Shown: in pieces, positions 1 through 8,280 of the stretch
Position numbering within the stretch: position 1 is the stretch's first letter
Layout: every line of letters starts with the position of its first letter
NCBI GenBank assembly: GCA_000230935.2
Contig: AGIQ01000003.1
Coordinates: 124,001-188,000, forward strand
Source: Mycolicibacterium rhodesiae JS60
GTDB lineage: Bacteria > Actinomycetota > Actinomycetes > Mycobacteriales > Mycobacteriaceae
Direction of reading: 5' to 3'
Length of the DNA stretch: 64,000 bases
The notes under the pieces: model-generated
What the model was told of the DNA's origin: nothing
Seen by the model: only the letters and a program-made list of their open reading frames with translations
The model's database searches: none
Position numbers and translations under genes: made by a program

Positions 1-2415
1 CGCACGGTCGAGGTGCTCGCCACGCACGTCACCGACGTTGATCGTCGCAACGCCGTCGAGGCTGCGACCGCCGCGGCCTGGCGGGTGGTCGCCGAGCTGG
101 CCGAGGATCTGCCGGTCCAGGTGATCCACGGCGACCTCACCGACGACAACGTGGTGTGCTCGTCACCGGAGACGGGCCGAATCCCGGACGGCATCATCGA
201 TCTGGGTGACCTGACGCGATCCTGGACCGTGGGCGAACTGGCGATCGCGGTGTCCTCGTTGCTCCGGCATGAGGGTGGTGAGCCCGCCGCCACGCTGCCC
301 GCCGTCGCCGCGTTCCATGCCGTGCGCCCGCTGGGTCCTGCCGAGATCGAAGCGCTCTGGCCGCTCGTCGTGCTTCGCGCGGCAGTCCTCGTGGTCAGCG
401 GCATCCACCAGGCCGCGATCGATGCCGACAACGACTACGCCACCAGCGCCCTGGATTACGAGTGGCGGATCTTCGAACGCGCCGTCGAGGTGCCCAGCGA
501 GGTCATGACGGCCCAGATTCGCGCTGCGCTCGGTGGCGCACACGCCCCTGATCCGCTTGCGGTCGAGGCCGCGCTACTCGGCGGGTTGGACCCGGCTGCC
601 GTGACCCGGCTGGACCTGTCCACGGAATCCGATGCGATGGACGGTGGCCGCTGGCTGGCCGACGGCGTCGAGGACGACCTGGCCGTCCAGGCACTCATTC
701 AGGGCGCAGATGCCGTCGTCAGCACGTTCGGCCAGCCGCGCCTGACCCGCTCGGTGCCACTGAGCCCGCTGTCCACGGCCACCGTCGGCACCGGCGTCGA
801 TGTGTGGCCGGGCGCGCCGATGCCGCTCAACGCGCCATGGGCCGGCGTAGTGGATGCCGTCACCGACGACAGTGTCACCCTGACCGGCACCGCAGGATCG
901 CTGCAGGTGCGGGGAGCTCTGCGGGTCAGCGACCAGCTGCGGCCCGGACAGAGTGTGGCCGCGGGCAGCCCGTTGGGCACCGCGGACGGCCACCTGTGGA
1001 TCCAGTGCCGCACGCAGCCCGAAGTGGTGGTACCTGAATTCGTCCGCGCCGAATACGCCGCGGGTTGGCTCAGCCTGGTCCAGGACCCCAGCGCGCTGGT
1101 CGGCCTTTCGCCGGTGACCCTCGCGGGCGACACCAGCGAGGGACTGTGGCGCCGTCGTGCGGACTCGTTCGCCGCCGTCCAGGAGCACTATTACCTCGAC
1201 CCGCCCCGCATCGAACGGGGCTGGCGTGAGCACATGCTCGACAACGACGCGCGTAGCTACGTCGACATGGTCAACAATGTCGCGGTCCTCGGCCACGGCC
1301 ATCCGGTGCTGGCGGAAGCCGTCGCCCGGCAGTGGCGACGGCTCAACACCAATTCCCGGTTCAACTACGGCGCGGTGGTCGCACTTTCCGAGCGGCTGGC
1401 CGCAACGCTGCCCGACCCCCTGGACACCGTGTTTCTGGTGAACTCCGGGTCGGAGGCCGTCGACCTGGCATTGCGGCTGGCGATGGCCGCGACCGGCCGC
1501 CGTGACGTAGTCGCAGTGGCCGAGGCCTACCACGGCTGGACCTACGCCACCGACGCCATCTCGACGTCGGTCGCCGACAACCCCAACGCGCTGGCCACCC
1601 GGCCGGACTGGGTGCACACCGTCCCCTCCCCCAATTCCTACCGCGGCGAGCATCGCGGAGCGGACGCTGCCCGGTATGCGCCCGAGGCCGTCGAGATCAT
1701 CGAAAGCCTTGCCGCACAAGGAAAGCCGCCAGCGGCATTCATCTGCGAGCCGTTCTACGGCAATGCCGGCGGGATGGCGCTTCCCGACGACTATCTCGTG
1801 GCCGTCTACACCGCGGTACGCGGCGCCGGCGGGCTTGCCATCGCCGACGAGGTGCAGGTCGGCTACGGCCGCACCGGCCGGTCATTCTGGAGCTTCGAGC
1901 AACAGGGCGTGGTGCCCGACATCGTCACGGTCGCCAAGGCCATGGGCAACGGCCAGCCGCTCGGCGCCGTGATCACCACCCGGGAGATCGCCGAGAAATA
2001 CCGGACGCAGGGCTACTTCTTCTCCTCGGCAGGCGGGAGCCCGGTCTCCTGCGTGGTCGGCCTGACGGTGCTCGACCTGCTGGAGTCCGAAGGTCTGCAG
2101 CGCAACGCCCTGATCGTGGGCGACCACCTGAAGGCCCGCATCGAAGAGTTGGCGACCCGCCACGAGCTGATCGGTACCGTGCACGGCAGCGGGCTGTACA
2201 TGGGCGTTGAGCTGGTGCGCGACCGTCTGACGCTGGAACCCGCGGTCGAGGAGACGGCGGCGATCTGCGAGCGGCTGCGTGAACTCGGCGTGATTGTCCA
2301 GCCGACCGGCGACCGGCAGAACGTGCTGAAGGTCAAACCCCCGATGTGCATCACCGCCGAATCGGCCGACTTCTTCGTCGACATGCTCGACCGGGTGCTG
2401 TCCACCGGCTGGTGA
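1..2415 (+). CDS. Kinase / M23-like / class III aminotransferase fusion (5' end outside window)
   Basis: The reading frame is open at base 1, so the N-terminus lies upstream. The first part is the C-lobe of an aminoglycoside-phosphotransferase-like kinase: HGDLTDDN from base 127 and an IDLGD metal-binding motif. A degenerate M23 (lysostaphin-like) segment follows at about 800-1030. From about 1190 to the end is a fold-type I PLP aminotransferase, with NSGSEA, EAYHGW, ADEVQVGYGRTG and the Schiff-base lysine in TVAKAMGNG (AAG at 1936). This three-part family occurs in mycobacteria. Related eukaryotic kinase and phospholyase pairs act on hydroxylysine or phosphoethanolamine, so a kinase followed by a PLP lyase or transaminase on one amino compound is plausible. 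The substrate is unknown. It ends two bases before a convergent hydrolase. Confidence 0.9.
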   Translation, partial: RTVEVLATHVTDVDRRNAVEAATAAAWRVVAELAEDLPVQVIHGDLTDDNVVCSSPETGRIPDGIIDLGDLTRSWTVGELAIAVSSLLRHEGGEPAATLPAVAAFHAVRPLGPAEIEALWPLVVLRAAVLVVSGIHQAAIDADNDYATSALDYEWRIFERAVEVPSEVMTAQIRAALGGAHAPDPLAVEAALLGGLDPAAVTRLDLSTESDAMDGGRWLADGVEDDLAVQALIQGADAVVSTFGQPRLTRSVPLSPLSTATVGTGVDVWPGAPMPLNAPWAGVVDAVTDDSVTLTGTAGSLQVRGALRVSDQLRPGQSVAAGSPLGTADGHLWIQCRTQPEVVVPEFVRAEYAAGWLSLVQDPSALVGLSPVTLAGDTSEGLWRRRADSFAAVQEHYYLDPPRIERGWREHMLDNDARSYVDMVNNVAVLGHGHPVLAEAVARQWRRLNTNSRFNYGAVVALSERLAATLPDPLDTVFLVNSGSEAVDLALRLAMAATGRRDVVAVAEAYHGWTYATDAISTSVADNPNALATRPDWVHTVPSPNSYRGEHRGADAARYAPEAVEIIESLAAQGKPPAAFICEPFYGNAGGMALPDDYLVAVYTAVRGAGGLAIADEVQVGYGRTGRSFWSFEQQGVVPDIVTVAKAMGNGQPLGAVITTREIAEKYRTQGYFFSSAGGSPVSCVVGLTVLDLLESEGLQRNALIVGDHLKARIEELATRHELIGTVHGSGLYMGVELVRDRLTLEPAVEETAAICERLRELGVIVQPTGDRQNVLKVKPPMCITAESADFFVDMLDRVLSTGW

Positions 2416-2417
2416 GG

Positions 2418-3125
2418 TCAGGTGGGGAGGGCCGCGAGCCAGTCCCGCTGAGTGGACACGAATCGGGCGTCGACCACCGCACCGTGGCCGGGGACGTAGA
2501 TCGCATCGGGCCCGCCCAGGGCGAGGATCCGGTCCAGTGCTCGCGGCCAGGCCGTCAGGTCCGAGCCGGCGTCGATCGCCGGGTCGGCGGATTCCTCGAC
2601 CAGGTCGCCGCAGAACACCACCGTTGGCCCACCCGTCGACCTGGCCGGGACGACAACGACCAGGTCATGGTCGGTATGGCCGGGCCCGGGCGACTCCAGG
2701 TGCACGCTGCGACCGCCCAGATCCAGGTCGGCGGTGGTCACGATGTGGTCCGGTGCCCGGACCCCGGCGATCGCCCGGTCCAGCCGTTGCGGGTCGGCGC
2801 CGTAGCGCACCGCATGAGCGCGAACCTCACCGATTCGGGTGGTCAGCGCCTCGGCCACGGCGGCAGGTGCATATAGCACGGCCGTACCGAATCCCGCGGA
2901 GCCCAGAATGTGGTCGAAATGGTGGTGAGTCATGACGATGTCGGTCACCATGGCGTCGGTGAGATCGCCGACATCACCGGCGATCCGCGCTGCTTCGGAA
3001 AGCGTTGTGCCGCAATCGATCAGCAAGATCCGGTTGTCCCCTGCGACCAATCCGACGGTGACGTCGAGAAAGGGCAACCGGCAGCGGTACACACCGTCTG
3101 ACAGGGTCTCCCAGCGGTAGTGCAT
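2418..3125 (-). CDS. MBL-fold metal-dependent hydrolase
   Basis: A 235-residue metallo-beta-lactamase-fold protein. The metal site is complete: THHHFDH at residues 66-72, then GPGHTDHD, VFCGDL and a late VPGHG. The family uses two metal ions to hydrolyse lactams, thioesters or phosphoesters; the substrate here cannot be read from sequence. The ATG at 3125 (MHYRWETL) is preferred over an upstream start at 3167, because the intervening residues lack family character and approach the promoter. It is divergent from the glycosyltransferase gene at 3316 and shares its control region, which holds a perfect minus-strand TATAAT. Confidence 0.88.
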   Translation of the reverse strand: MHYRWETLSDGVYRCRLPFLDVTVGLVAGDNRILLIDCGTTLSEAARIAGDVGDLTDAMVTDIVMTHHHFDHILGSAGFGTAVLYAPAAVAEALTTRIGEVRAHAVRYGADPQRLDRAIAGVRAPDHIVTTADLDLGGRSVHLESPGPGHTDHDLVVVVPARSTGGPTVVFCGDLVEESADPAIDAGSDLTAWPRALDRILALGGPDAIYVPGHGAVVDARFVSTQRDWLAALPT

Positions 3126-3172
3126 ATCCGTAGAAGATAGTCCCTGACATAGGGTGGGACCGGGCACTTGCG

Positions 3173-3201
3173 TTGCAGTATGTAGCTAAGCGAATTATAG
3201 T
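3173..3201 (+). promoter_or_regulatory. Putative promoter of the glycosyltransferase cassette
   Basis: TTGCAG at 3173-3178 and TATAGT at 3196-3201 are separated by 17 bases, a SigA-like layout. The same bases hold a perfect minus-strand TATAAT (3194-3199) suited to the divergent MBL gene. The downstream edge touches the palindromic operator candidate. Inference from sequence only. Confidence 0.5.
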
Positions 3202-3219
3202 CCAGACACATGTCCAGAC
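3200..3219. promoter_or_regulatory. Putative TetR operator, copy 1
   Basis: The segment is built on the palindrome GACA-CA-TGTC. Its reverse complement matches the segment at 7119-7137 at 17 of 19 positions; the other copy lies at the TetR gene start. It overlaps the -10/+1 region of the rightward promoter and the -35 region of the leftward one, where a bound repressor would block both. A partial copy, GACACATG, follows at 3253-3260. Confidence 0.55.
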
Positions 3220-3315
3220 AGCTCGCTGACCGTGTCCGGTTTTGAACACGATGACACATGCGAGCCCGGCGCGGGGTTCGGCCGTATCGGTCATGGACGT
3301 TGCAGGAGTGTGAAA

Positions 3316-4590
3316 ATGCGGATCGCGTTGCTGTCCTATCGCAGCAAAACCCACTGTGGCGGGCAGGGCGTCTACGTTCGGCACTTGAGTCGCGGGCTGG
3401 TGGAACTGGGCCACGACGTCGAGGTGTTCTCCGGCCAGCCCTACCCCGAGATCCTCGATCCTCGGGTTCGGCTGACCGAGGTCCCCAGCCTCGACCTCTA
3501 CCGCGAGCCCGACCCGTTCCGGGTGCCCCGGCCCAGCGAGATCCGCGATCGCATCGACGCACTCGAGCTGGCCACCATGTGGACGTCGGGTTTTCCTGAA
3601 CCCCGCACTTTCAGCCTGCGCGCCGCCCGGCTGCTGGCCGCTCGCCGCGACGAGTTCGACGTCGTGCACGACAACCAGTGCCTTGGTACCGGCCTACTGC
3701 GCATCGCCGACATGGGCCTTCCCGTTGTCGCCACCGTGCACCACCCGATCACCCGGGACCGGGTGCTCGATCTGGCCGCCGCCAAATGGTGGCGAAAGCC
3801 GTTGGTGCACAGGTGGTATGGCTTCGCACAGATGCAGAAGAAGGTCGCCAGGAACATTCCCGACCTGTTGACGGTGTCGACGTCGTCGGCCACCGATATC
3901 GCCGACGACTTCGGGGTCAGCCCGCAGCAGCTGCGTGTCGTGCCGCTCGGGGTGGACACCGACCTGTTCAAACCGTCAGAGGCGCCGCGAATTCCGGGGC
4001 GCATCATCGCGATCTCCAGCGCGGACCGTCCACTCAAGGGCATCGGGCACCTGCTGCACGCCGTGGCCAAGCTGCGCGCCGAGCACGACCTGGAACTGCA
4101 GCTGGTGGCCAAGCTGGAGCCCAACGGCCCGACCGAGAAGCTGATCGCGGAACTGGGTATCAGCGATATCGTGCACACCTCCAGCGGGCTGTCCGACGAG
4201 GAATTGGCAGGTTTGTTCTCGTCTGCCGAAATTGCTTGCATCCCTTCGCTTTACGAAGGCTTCTCCCTGCCCGCGGTGGAAGCGATGGCCAGTGGTACAC
4301 CGATCGTCGCCAGCCGCGCCGGAGCGTTGCCCGAGGTGTTGGGGCCCGACGGCGAATGCGCAGACCTGGTGACGCCGGGCGACGTCGACGAGCTGATCGG
4401 CGCACTGGGCAGGCAGCTGGAATCCCCGGCGCGCCGGCAGTGGCTCGGCACCGCGGGCCGGCGTCGCGCACTCGACGTCTTCAGCTGGGAATCAGTGGCC
4501 GCGCAGACGGTGCGGGTCTACGAGCAGGCCATCGCACGCACCGGCCGCCAGATCACCACCTCCGTCGAGGCGGTGGACGAACCATGCTGA
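3316..4590 (+). CDS. Glycosyltransferase family 4 (GT-B fold)
   Basis: A 424-residue retaining GT-B glycosyltransferase. The N-terminus has the glycine-rich acceptor-side loop (CGGQGVYV). The C-terminal half has the nucleotide-sugar signature E-x7-E in YEGFSLPAVEAMASG (Glu314 and Glu322). The ATG at 3316 is chosen because CAGGAG sits 7 bases upstream; an in-frame GTG at 3310 is possible. Its stop overlaps the next start in ATGCTGA, so it is translationally coupled to the methyltransferase. It probably transfers a hexose from a nucleotide sugar to a cell-envelope lipid or glycan. Donor and acceptor are unknown. Confidence 0.9.
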   Translation: MRIALLSYRSKTHCGGQGVYVRHLSRGLVELGHDVEVFSGQPYPEILDPRVRLTEVPSLDLYREPDPFRVPRPSEIRDRIDALELATMWTSGFPEPRTFSLRAARLLAARRDEFDVVHDNQCLGTGLLRIADMGLPVVATVHHPITRDRVLDLAAAKWWRKPLVHRWYGFAQMQKKVARNIPDLLTVSTSSATDIADDFGVSPQQLRVVPLGVDTDLFKPSEAPRIPGRIIAISSADRPLKGIGHLLHAVAKLRAEHDLELQLVAKLEPNGPTEKLIAELGISDIVHTSSGLSDEELAGLFSSAEIACIPSLYEGFSLPAVEAMASGTPIVASRAGALPEVLGPDGECADLVTPGDVDELIGALGRQLESPARRQWLGTAGRRRALDVFSWESVAAQTVRVYEQAIARTGRQITTSVEAVDEPC

Positions 4591-5315
4591 CCGTCGACTA
4601 CGACCGGCTTGCCGTCGGACCGGGAACCAAGGTCATCGACGTCGGCGCAGGCGCCGGGCGGCACAGTTACGAGGCATATCGGCGAGGTGCCGACGTCATC
4701 GCCTTCGACCAGGACGCCGCCGGGCTGGCCGAGGTCGACACACTGTTGCAGGCGATGGGCGAGGCCGGCGAGGCTCCCGCGTCCGCCAAGGCGCAGGTCG
4801 TGGTCGGCGATGCGCTGGCACTGCCCTATCCGGACGGCGAATTCGACTGCGTGATCGCCTCGGAAATCCTCGAGCACATCCCTGAAGACGACGCGGCGAT
4901 CGCCGAACTGATCCGGGTTCTCAAGCCGGGCGGCAAGCTGGCGGTGACGGTGCCACGCTGGCTGCCGGAGCGGATCTGCTGGCTGCTGTCCGACGAGTAC
5001 CACGCCAACGAGGGCGGCCACATCCGCATCTACAAGGCCGACCAGTTGCAGGCCAAACTGGTCCGCGGCGGGCTGATCTTCACCCACTCCCATCACGCGC
5101 ACGCACTGCACTCGCCGTTCTGGTGGCTCAAATGCGCCGTCGGGGTCGAGAAGCCGGATCACCCGGTGGTCACGGCGTATCACCGGCTGCTGGTGTGGGA
5201 CATGATGTCGCGGCCCGCCCTGACCAGAGTGGCCGAAGCCGCCCTCAATCCGCTCGTCGGTAAGAGCGTTGCCCTCTATTTCGAGAAGCCGATCACGAAT
5301 GACGCGCCTGTCTGA
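4584..5315 (+). CDS. Class I SAM-dependent methyltransferase
   Basis: A 243-residue Rossmann-fold methyltransferase. Motif I is VIDVGAGAGR (residues 17-26), the acidic ribose-binding residue follows in VIAFDQD, motif II region is FDCVIASEILEHI, and RVLKPGGKL is the post-II motif typical of the Methyltransf_11 group. It starts inside the last codons of the glycosyltransferase and its own 3' end overlaps the next gene by 17 bases, so the three form one operon. The context suggests O-methylation of a sugar or lipid made by the cassette. The substrate is not deducible. Confidence 0.9.
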   Translation: MLTVDYDRLAVGPGTKVIDVGAGAGRHSYEAYRRGADVIAFDQDAAGLAEVDTLLQAMGEAGEAPASAKAQVVVGDALALPYPDGEFDCVIASEILEHIPEDDAAIAELIRVLKPGGKLAVTVPRWLPERICWLLSDEYHANEGGHIRIYKADQLQAKLVRGGLIFTHSHHAHALHSPFWWLKCAVGVEKPDHPVVTAYHRLLVWDMMSRPALTRVAEAALNPLVGKSVALYFEKPITNDAPV

Positions 5316-6375
5316 TCTCGAGGGTGTGCCCGGCGTCGCCGGCATCCTCACGCCGCAGCAGTGCCGCCAGACGGCGGAATCCATTGCTGCTGTGCAGGAG
5401 TCCTCGGGCGAGATCCCGTGGTCGGAGACCGGTCACACCGACGTCTGGGACCACGTCGAATGTGCGATGGCCATGACCGCGGCAGGCCTGCGCGAACCCG
5501 CCCGCGCGGCCTACGAATGGTGCCGCCGTGAGCAGCGGGCCGATGGCTCGTGGCCCATCCAGTATCGCCGCGGCGTGATCGAAGATGCCAACAGCGACAG
5601 CAACTTCTGTGCCTACATCGCCGCCGGGGTGTGGCACCACTTCCTGGTGACCGGCGATCTGGGGTTCGCCGAACACATGTGGCCCACCGTTCGCGCCGGC
5701 ATCGATTTTGTCCTCGGCATGCAGGCCGGCACCGGTGAAATCTATTGGGCCCAAGGCCCGTCGGGCGTTCTCGAAGAAGCGCTTCTGACCGGTTGTGCCA
5801 GCATCCACCACAGCATCCGGTGTGCGATCGCGCTCGCCGAGCGACTCGACGACCCGCAGCCGGAGTGGGAGGTGGCGCTGGGCCGCCTCGGCCATGCGAT
5901 CGCCGAACACCCCGACGCCTTCACCGAGAAGCCGCATCATTCAATGGACTGGTACTACCCGATTCTCGGCGGCGCACTGCGCGGCTCACAGGCGCGCGCC
6001 CGGATCGCCCAGCGCTGGGACGATTTCGTCGTCGACGGACTGGGCATCCGCTGCGTCGACGACCGGCCCTGGGTGACCGGAGCCGAAACCTGCGAACTGG
6101 TCATGGCGCTGGACACGCTGGGCGATCGGCGGCGGGCGCTCAGCCAGTTCGCCGCGATGCAGCACCTGCGCGAGCAGGACGGCTCCTACTGGACCGGGCT
6201 GGTGTTCGCCGACGGCAAGCGCTGGCCGGTCGAGCGGACGACGTGGACCGGTGCCGCGGTGATCCTGGCCGCCGACGCGCTGTCGGCGACCACCGGCGGC
6301 AGCGGCATCTTCCGTGCCGCCGACCTGCCGCGCGGCCTCGAGGGCGACTACGACTGTGAATGCGTCAGGCGCTGA
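5299..6375 (+). CDS. Prenyltransferase-like alpha/alpha-toroid protein
   Basis: A 358-residue protein of helical hairpins rich in aromatic and acidic residues, such as REQRADGSWP, DANSDSNFCAYIA and HHSMDWYYP. Databases tend to label such mycobacterial proteins prenyltransferase or squalene-cyclase-like, but no DxDD or QW repeat signature is visible. The pattern equally fits a six-hairpin glycosidase or a non-catalytic sugar-binding toroid. The ATG at 5299 (MTRLSDLEG) is chosen because residues from the earlier start at 5269 look unrelated. It is the third gene of the operon and its 3' end overlaps the convergent methyltransferase by 11 bases. Confidence 0.75.
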   Translation: MTRLSDLEGVPGVAGILTPQQCRQTAESIAAVQESSGEIPWSETGHTDVWDHVECAMAMTAAGLREPARAAYEWCRREQRADGSWPIQYRRGVIEDANSDSNFCAYIAAGVWHHFLVTGDLGFAEHMWPTVRAGIDFVLGMQAGTGEIYWAQGPSGVLEEALLTGCASIHHSIRCAIALAERLDDPQPEWEVALGRLGHAIAEHPDAFTEKPHHSMDWYYPILGGALRGSQARARIAQRWDDFVVDGLGIRCVDDRPWVTGAETCELVMALDTLGDRRRALSQFAAMQHLREQDGSYWTGLVFADGKRWPVERTTWTGAAVILAADALSATTGGSGIFRAADLPRGLEGDYDCECVRR

Positions 6376-7045
6376 GCGGATCCTCGCCCGCCGAACCGGC
6401 GGTGCGTTCCAGCACCCGCAGCGAACCGGTACAGCCGACCTCGGTGAAATGACCGGATTCCACAGCGCGGCAATAGATGTTGTACGGCGGGCGGCCACCG
6501 TCTCTGGGGTCGGGGAACACGTCGTGGATGACCAGCGCACCGCCCGCATCGACCCATTTGGCCCAGCCTTCGAGGTCTTGCTGCGCGGCGGCCTCGCTGT
6601 GCCCACCGTCGATGAACAGCAGTTGCAGCGGCGTCCGCCAGCCGCGCGCCACGACCGGCGACTTGCCCACCACCGCCACGATCGTGTCGTCGAGGTCGGC
6701 AGCGTCCAGGGTCCGGCGGAAGGTGGGCAGGGTGTCGAATCGACCGCTGACGGGATCGACCATCGTCGTGTCGTGGAATTCCCAGCCCGCCTGGTGCTCT
6801 TCGGATCCGTGATGGTGGTCGACGGTGTAGAGCACACTGCCGGTTGCCGCGGCCGCAGCGCCGAACATGACCGTGGATTTGCCGCAGTAGGTGCCGATCT
6901 CGACCGCCACCCCGCCGTCCAGGTAGCGCAAGGCCGCCTCGTAGAGCGCGCGGCCTTCGTCGGCGGGCATGAAGCCCACGATCTGCTCGGCCAATTCGAA
7001 AAGGCGGGAAGTTTGCGCGGCGAGGGTAGTGTCGGTGCGGCTCAT
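6365..7045 (-). CDS. Class I SAM-dependent methyltransferase (Methyltransf_24-like)
   Basis: A 226-residue methyltransferase. Motif I is AVEIGTYCGKST; a VDHHHGSEEH segment, the LLFIDGGHSE motif and IHDVFPD follow. The FIDGGHS and HD pattern is characteristic of Methyltransf_24 or CmcI-like enzymes that often modify sugars in glycan clusters. It is convergent with the toroid gene (3' ends overlap by 11 bases) and divergent from the TetR gene, so the palindromic motif at 7119-7139 lies upstream of both. It probably belongs functionally to the same cassette. The substrate is unknown. Confidence 0.87.
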   Translation of the reverse strand: MSRTDTTLAAQTSRLFELAEQIVGFMPADEGRALYEAALRYLDGGVAVEIGTYCGKSTVMFGAAAAATGSVLYTVDHHHGSEEHQAGWEFHDTTMVDPVSGRFDTLPTFRRTLDAADLDDTIVAVVGKSPVVARGWRTPLQLLFIDGGHSEAAAQQDLEGWAKWVDAGGALVIHDVFPDPRDGGRPPYNIYCRAVESGHFTEVGCTGSLRVLERTAGSAGEDPLSA

Positions 7046-7118
7046 GTTCCGAACCTAACCCGTCGGGACAGTCCATGGCCAGCGCGCACCTTGTCGCTGC
7101 AGATCGCTTGTAGTAGCG

Positions 7119-7139
7119 TCCGGACATGTGTCTGATCCG
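7119..7139. promoter_or_regulatory. Putative TetR operator, copy 2, overlapping the tetR start
   Basis: The reverse complement of this segment shares the 17-of-19 match with copy 1 at 3200-3219. It spans the GTG start of the TetR gene at 7128. A TANNNT -10 candidate (TAGCGT, 7114-7119) ends 8 bases before that GTG, which suits a leaderless transcript repressed by its own product. Confidence 0.55.
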
Positions 7140-7700
7140 GTAGCTCGGGAATCGACGCGACGCCGATTGACAGCAAAGCAGGCCGCCACGGTCGACCGGT
7201 TGGGTCGCGCCGCGGTCGACGTGCTGAGCCGAGAGGGATTCTCCGGCCTGACGATCCGGATGGTGGCCGCCGAAGCCGGCGTCGGCGCGGCCACGGCCTA
7301 CACGTATTTCTCGTCCAAAGAGCATCTGGTGGCCGAGGTGTTCTGGCGCAGGCTGGCCTCGACGCAGGTTCCGCCCGACGATTCTCCTGACCCGGTCGAG
7401 CGCGTGGTGGGCGTGCTGCGGCACATCGCATTACTGGTCGCCGACGAGCCGGAACTCGCCGGCGCCGTCACGACCGCGCTGCTGGGCAAGGATCCCGATG
7501 TCGAACACCTACGCTTCCGCATCGGCCGCGAAATCCACCAGCGGTTGACGTCTGCCCTTGGTACGCAAAGTGATTCGGACGTCGTCGAATCTCTAGAACA
7601 GCTCTATGCCGGCGCGCTGGTGCGAGCGGGCATGGGATATGCCTCCTATACCCAGATCGCCGCCAGGCTGGAGGCCTCGGCCCGGCTACTGCTGACCTGA
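7128..7700 (+). CDS. TetR/AcrR family transcriptional regulator
   Basis: A 190-residue regulator. The N-terminal helix-turn-helix runs over about residues 20-65, with the family hallmark AYTYFSSKEHLVAEVF; the C-terminal helical ligand-binding domain is variable. It starts at GTG 7128, inside the palindromic motif, so autorepression from a leaderless mRNA is likely. The second copy of the motif in the control region of the glycosyltransferase and MBL genes suggests that this protein governs the cassette at 2418-7045. The ligand is unknown. Confidence 0.9.
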   Translation: MSDPVARESTRRRLTAKQAATVDRLGRAAVDVLSREGFSGLTIRMVAAEAGVGAATAYTYFSSKEHLVAEVFWRRLASTQVPPDDSPDPVERVVGVLRHIALLVADEPELAGAVTTALLGKDPDVEHLRFRIGREIHQRLTSALGTQSDSDVVESLEQLYAGALVRAGMGYASYTQIAARLEASARLLLT

Positions 7701-7736
7701 CGTTTCAACCGGCATTCGCCGGGGCATGCCAACCAG

Positions 7737-8237
7737 GTGGATGTCGACCATCCCGAGCTGGACCAGCGGTGGAATGCCGCGGCCCGGTCCGAGAGTGAGG
7801 CGCAGCGGCTGGACCGCAATTGGTACAGCTTGCTTCAGGAACTCCGGGTGACGCAGACCGGCGTCCAGCTGCTGACCGGATTCCTGCTGATCCTGCCGTT
7901 TCAGGATCGGTTCGCCCAGCTGAGTCCCGGGCTGCACGCTACCTATCTGGTCACGGTCGTGTGCTCGCTGGCGGCGACGGTGCTTCTGGTCGCACCGGTG
8001 GGCATGCACCGGCTGTTGTTCCGTCAGCACAAGGTTCGGCCGCTGGTGTCGGCCGCCCATCGATTCGCGTTGTGGGGGCTCCTGCTACTGGGTGCCGCAC
8101 TTGCCGGCGTTGCCGTGGTCGTGTTCGGGGCAGTGGTCAGCGAGTCGGCCGGCGTCATCGCCGGCATGGTGTCCGCCGTGGCGATGCTGAGTGCCTGGGT
8201 GGCGTATCCGTTGTGGATGCGCCACCGAGGCGGCTGA
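7737..8237 (+). CDS. DUF6328 family membrane protein
   Basis: A 166-residue protein with a charged N-terminal region (about 35 residues) followed by four hydrophobic segments, matching the DUF6328 pattern common in actinobacteria. The segment ELRVTQTGVQLLTGFLL at the start of the first membrane helix is typical of that family. Function is unknown. It begins at GTG 7737, 36 bases after the TetR gene on the same strand. Confidence 0.75.
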   Translation: MDVDHPELDQRWNAAARSESEAQRLDRNWYSLLQELRVTQTGVQLLTGFLLILPFQDRFAQLSPGLHATYLVTVVCSLAATVLLVAPVGMHRLLFRQHKVRPLVSAAHRFALWGLLLLGAALAGVAVVVFGAVVSESAGVIAGMVSAVAMLSAWVAYPLWMRHRGG

Positions 8238-8280
8238 CGGCGAGGGTTTGACCTCATAGTCCGTAGGGAACCCCGCCGCC

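Noticed and set aside
5299..6375. Confident terpene cyclase or prenyltransferase call
   Set aside because: The expected DxDD and QW motifs were not seen, so only a fold-level description is given.
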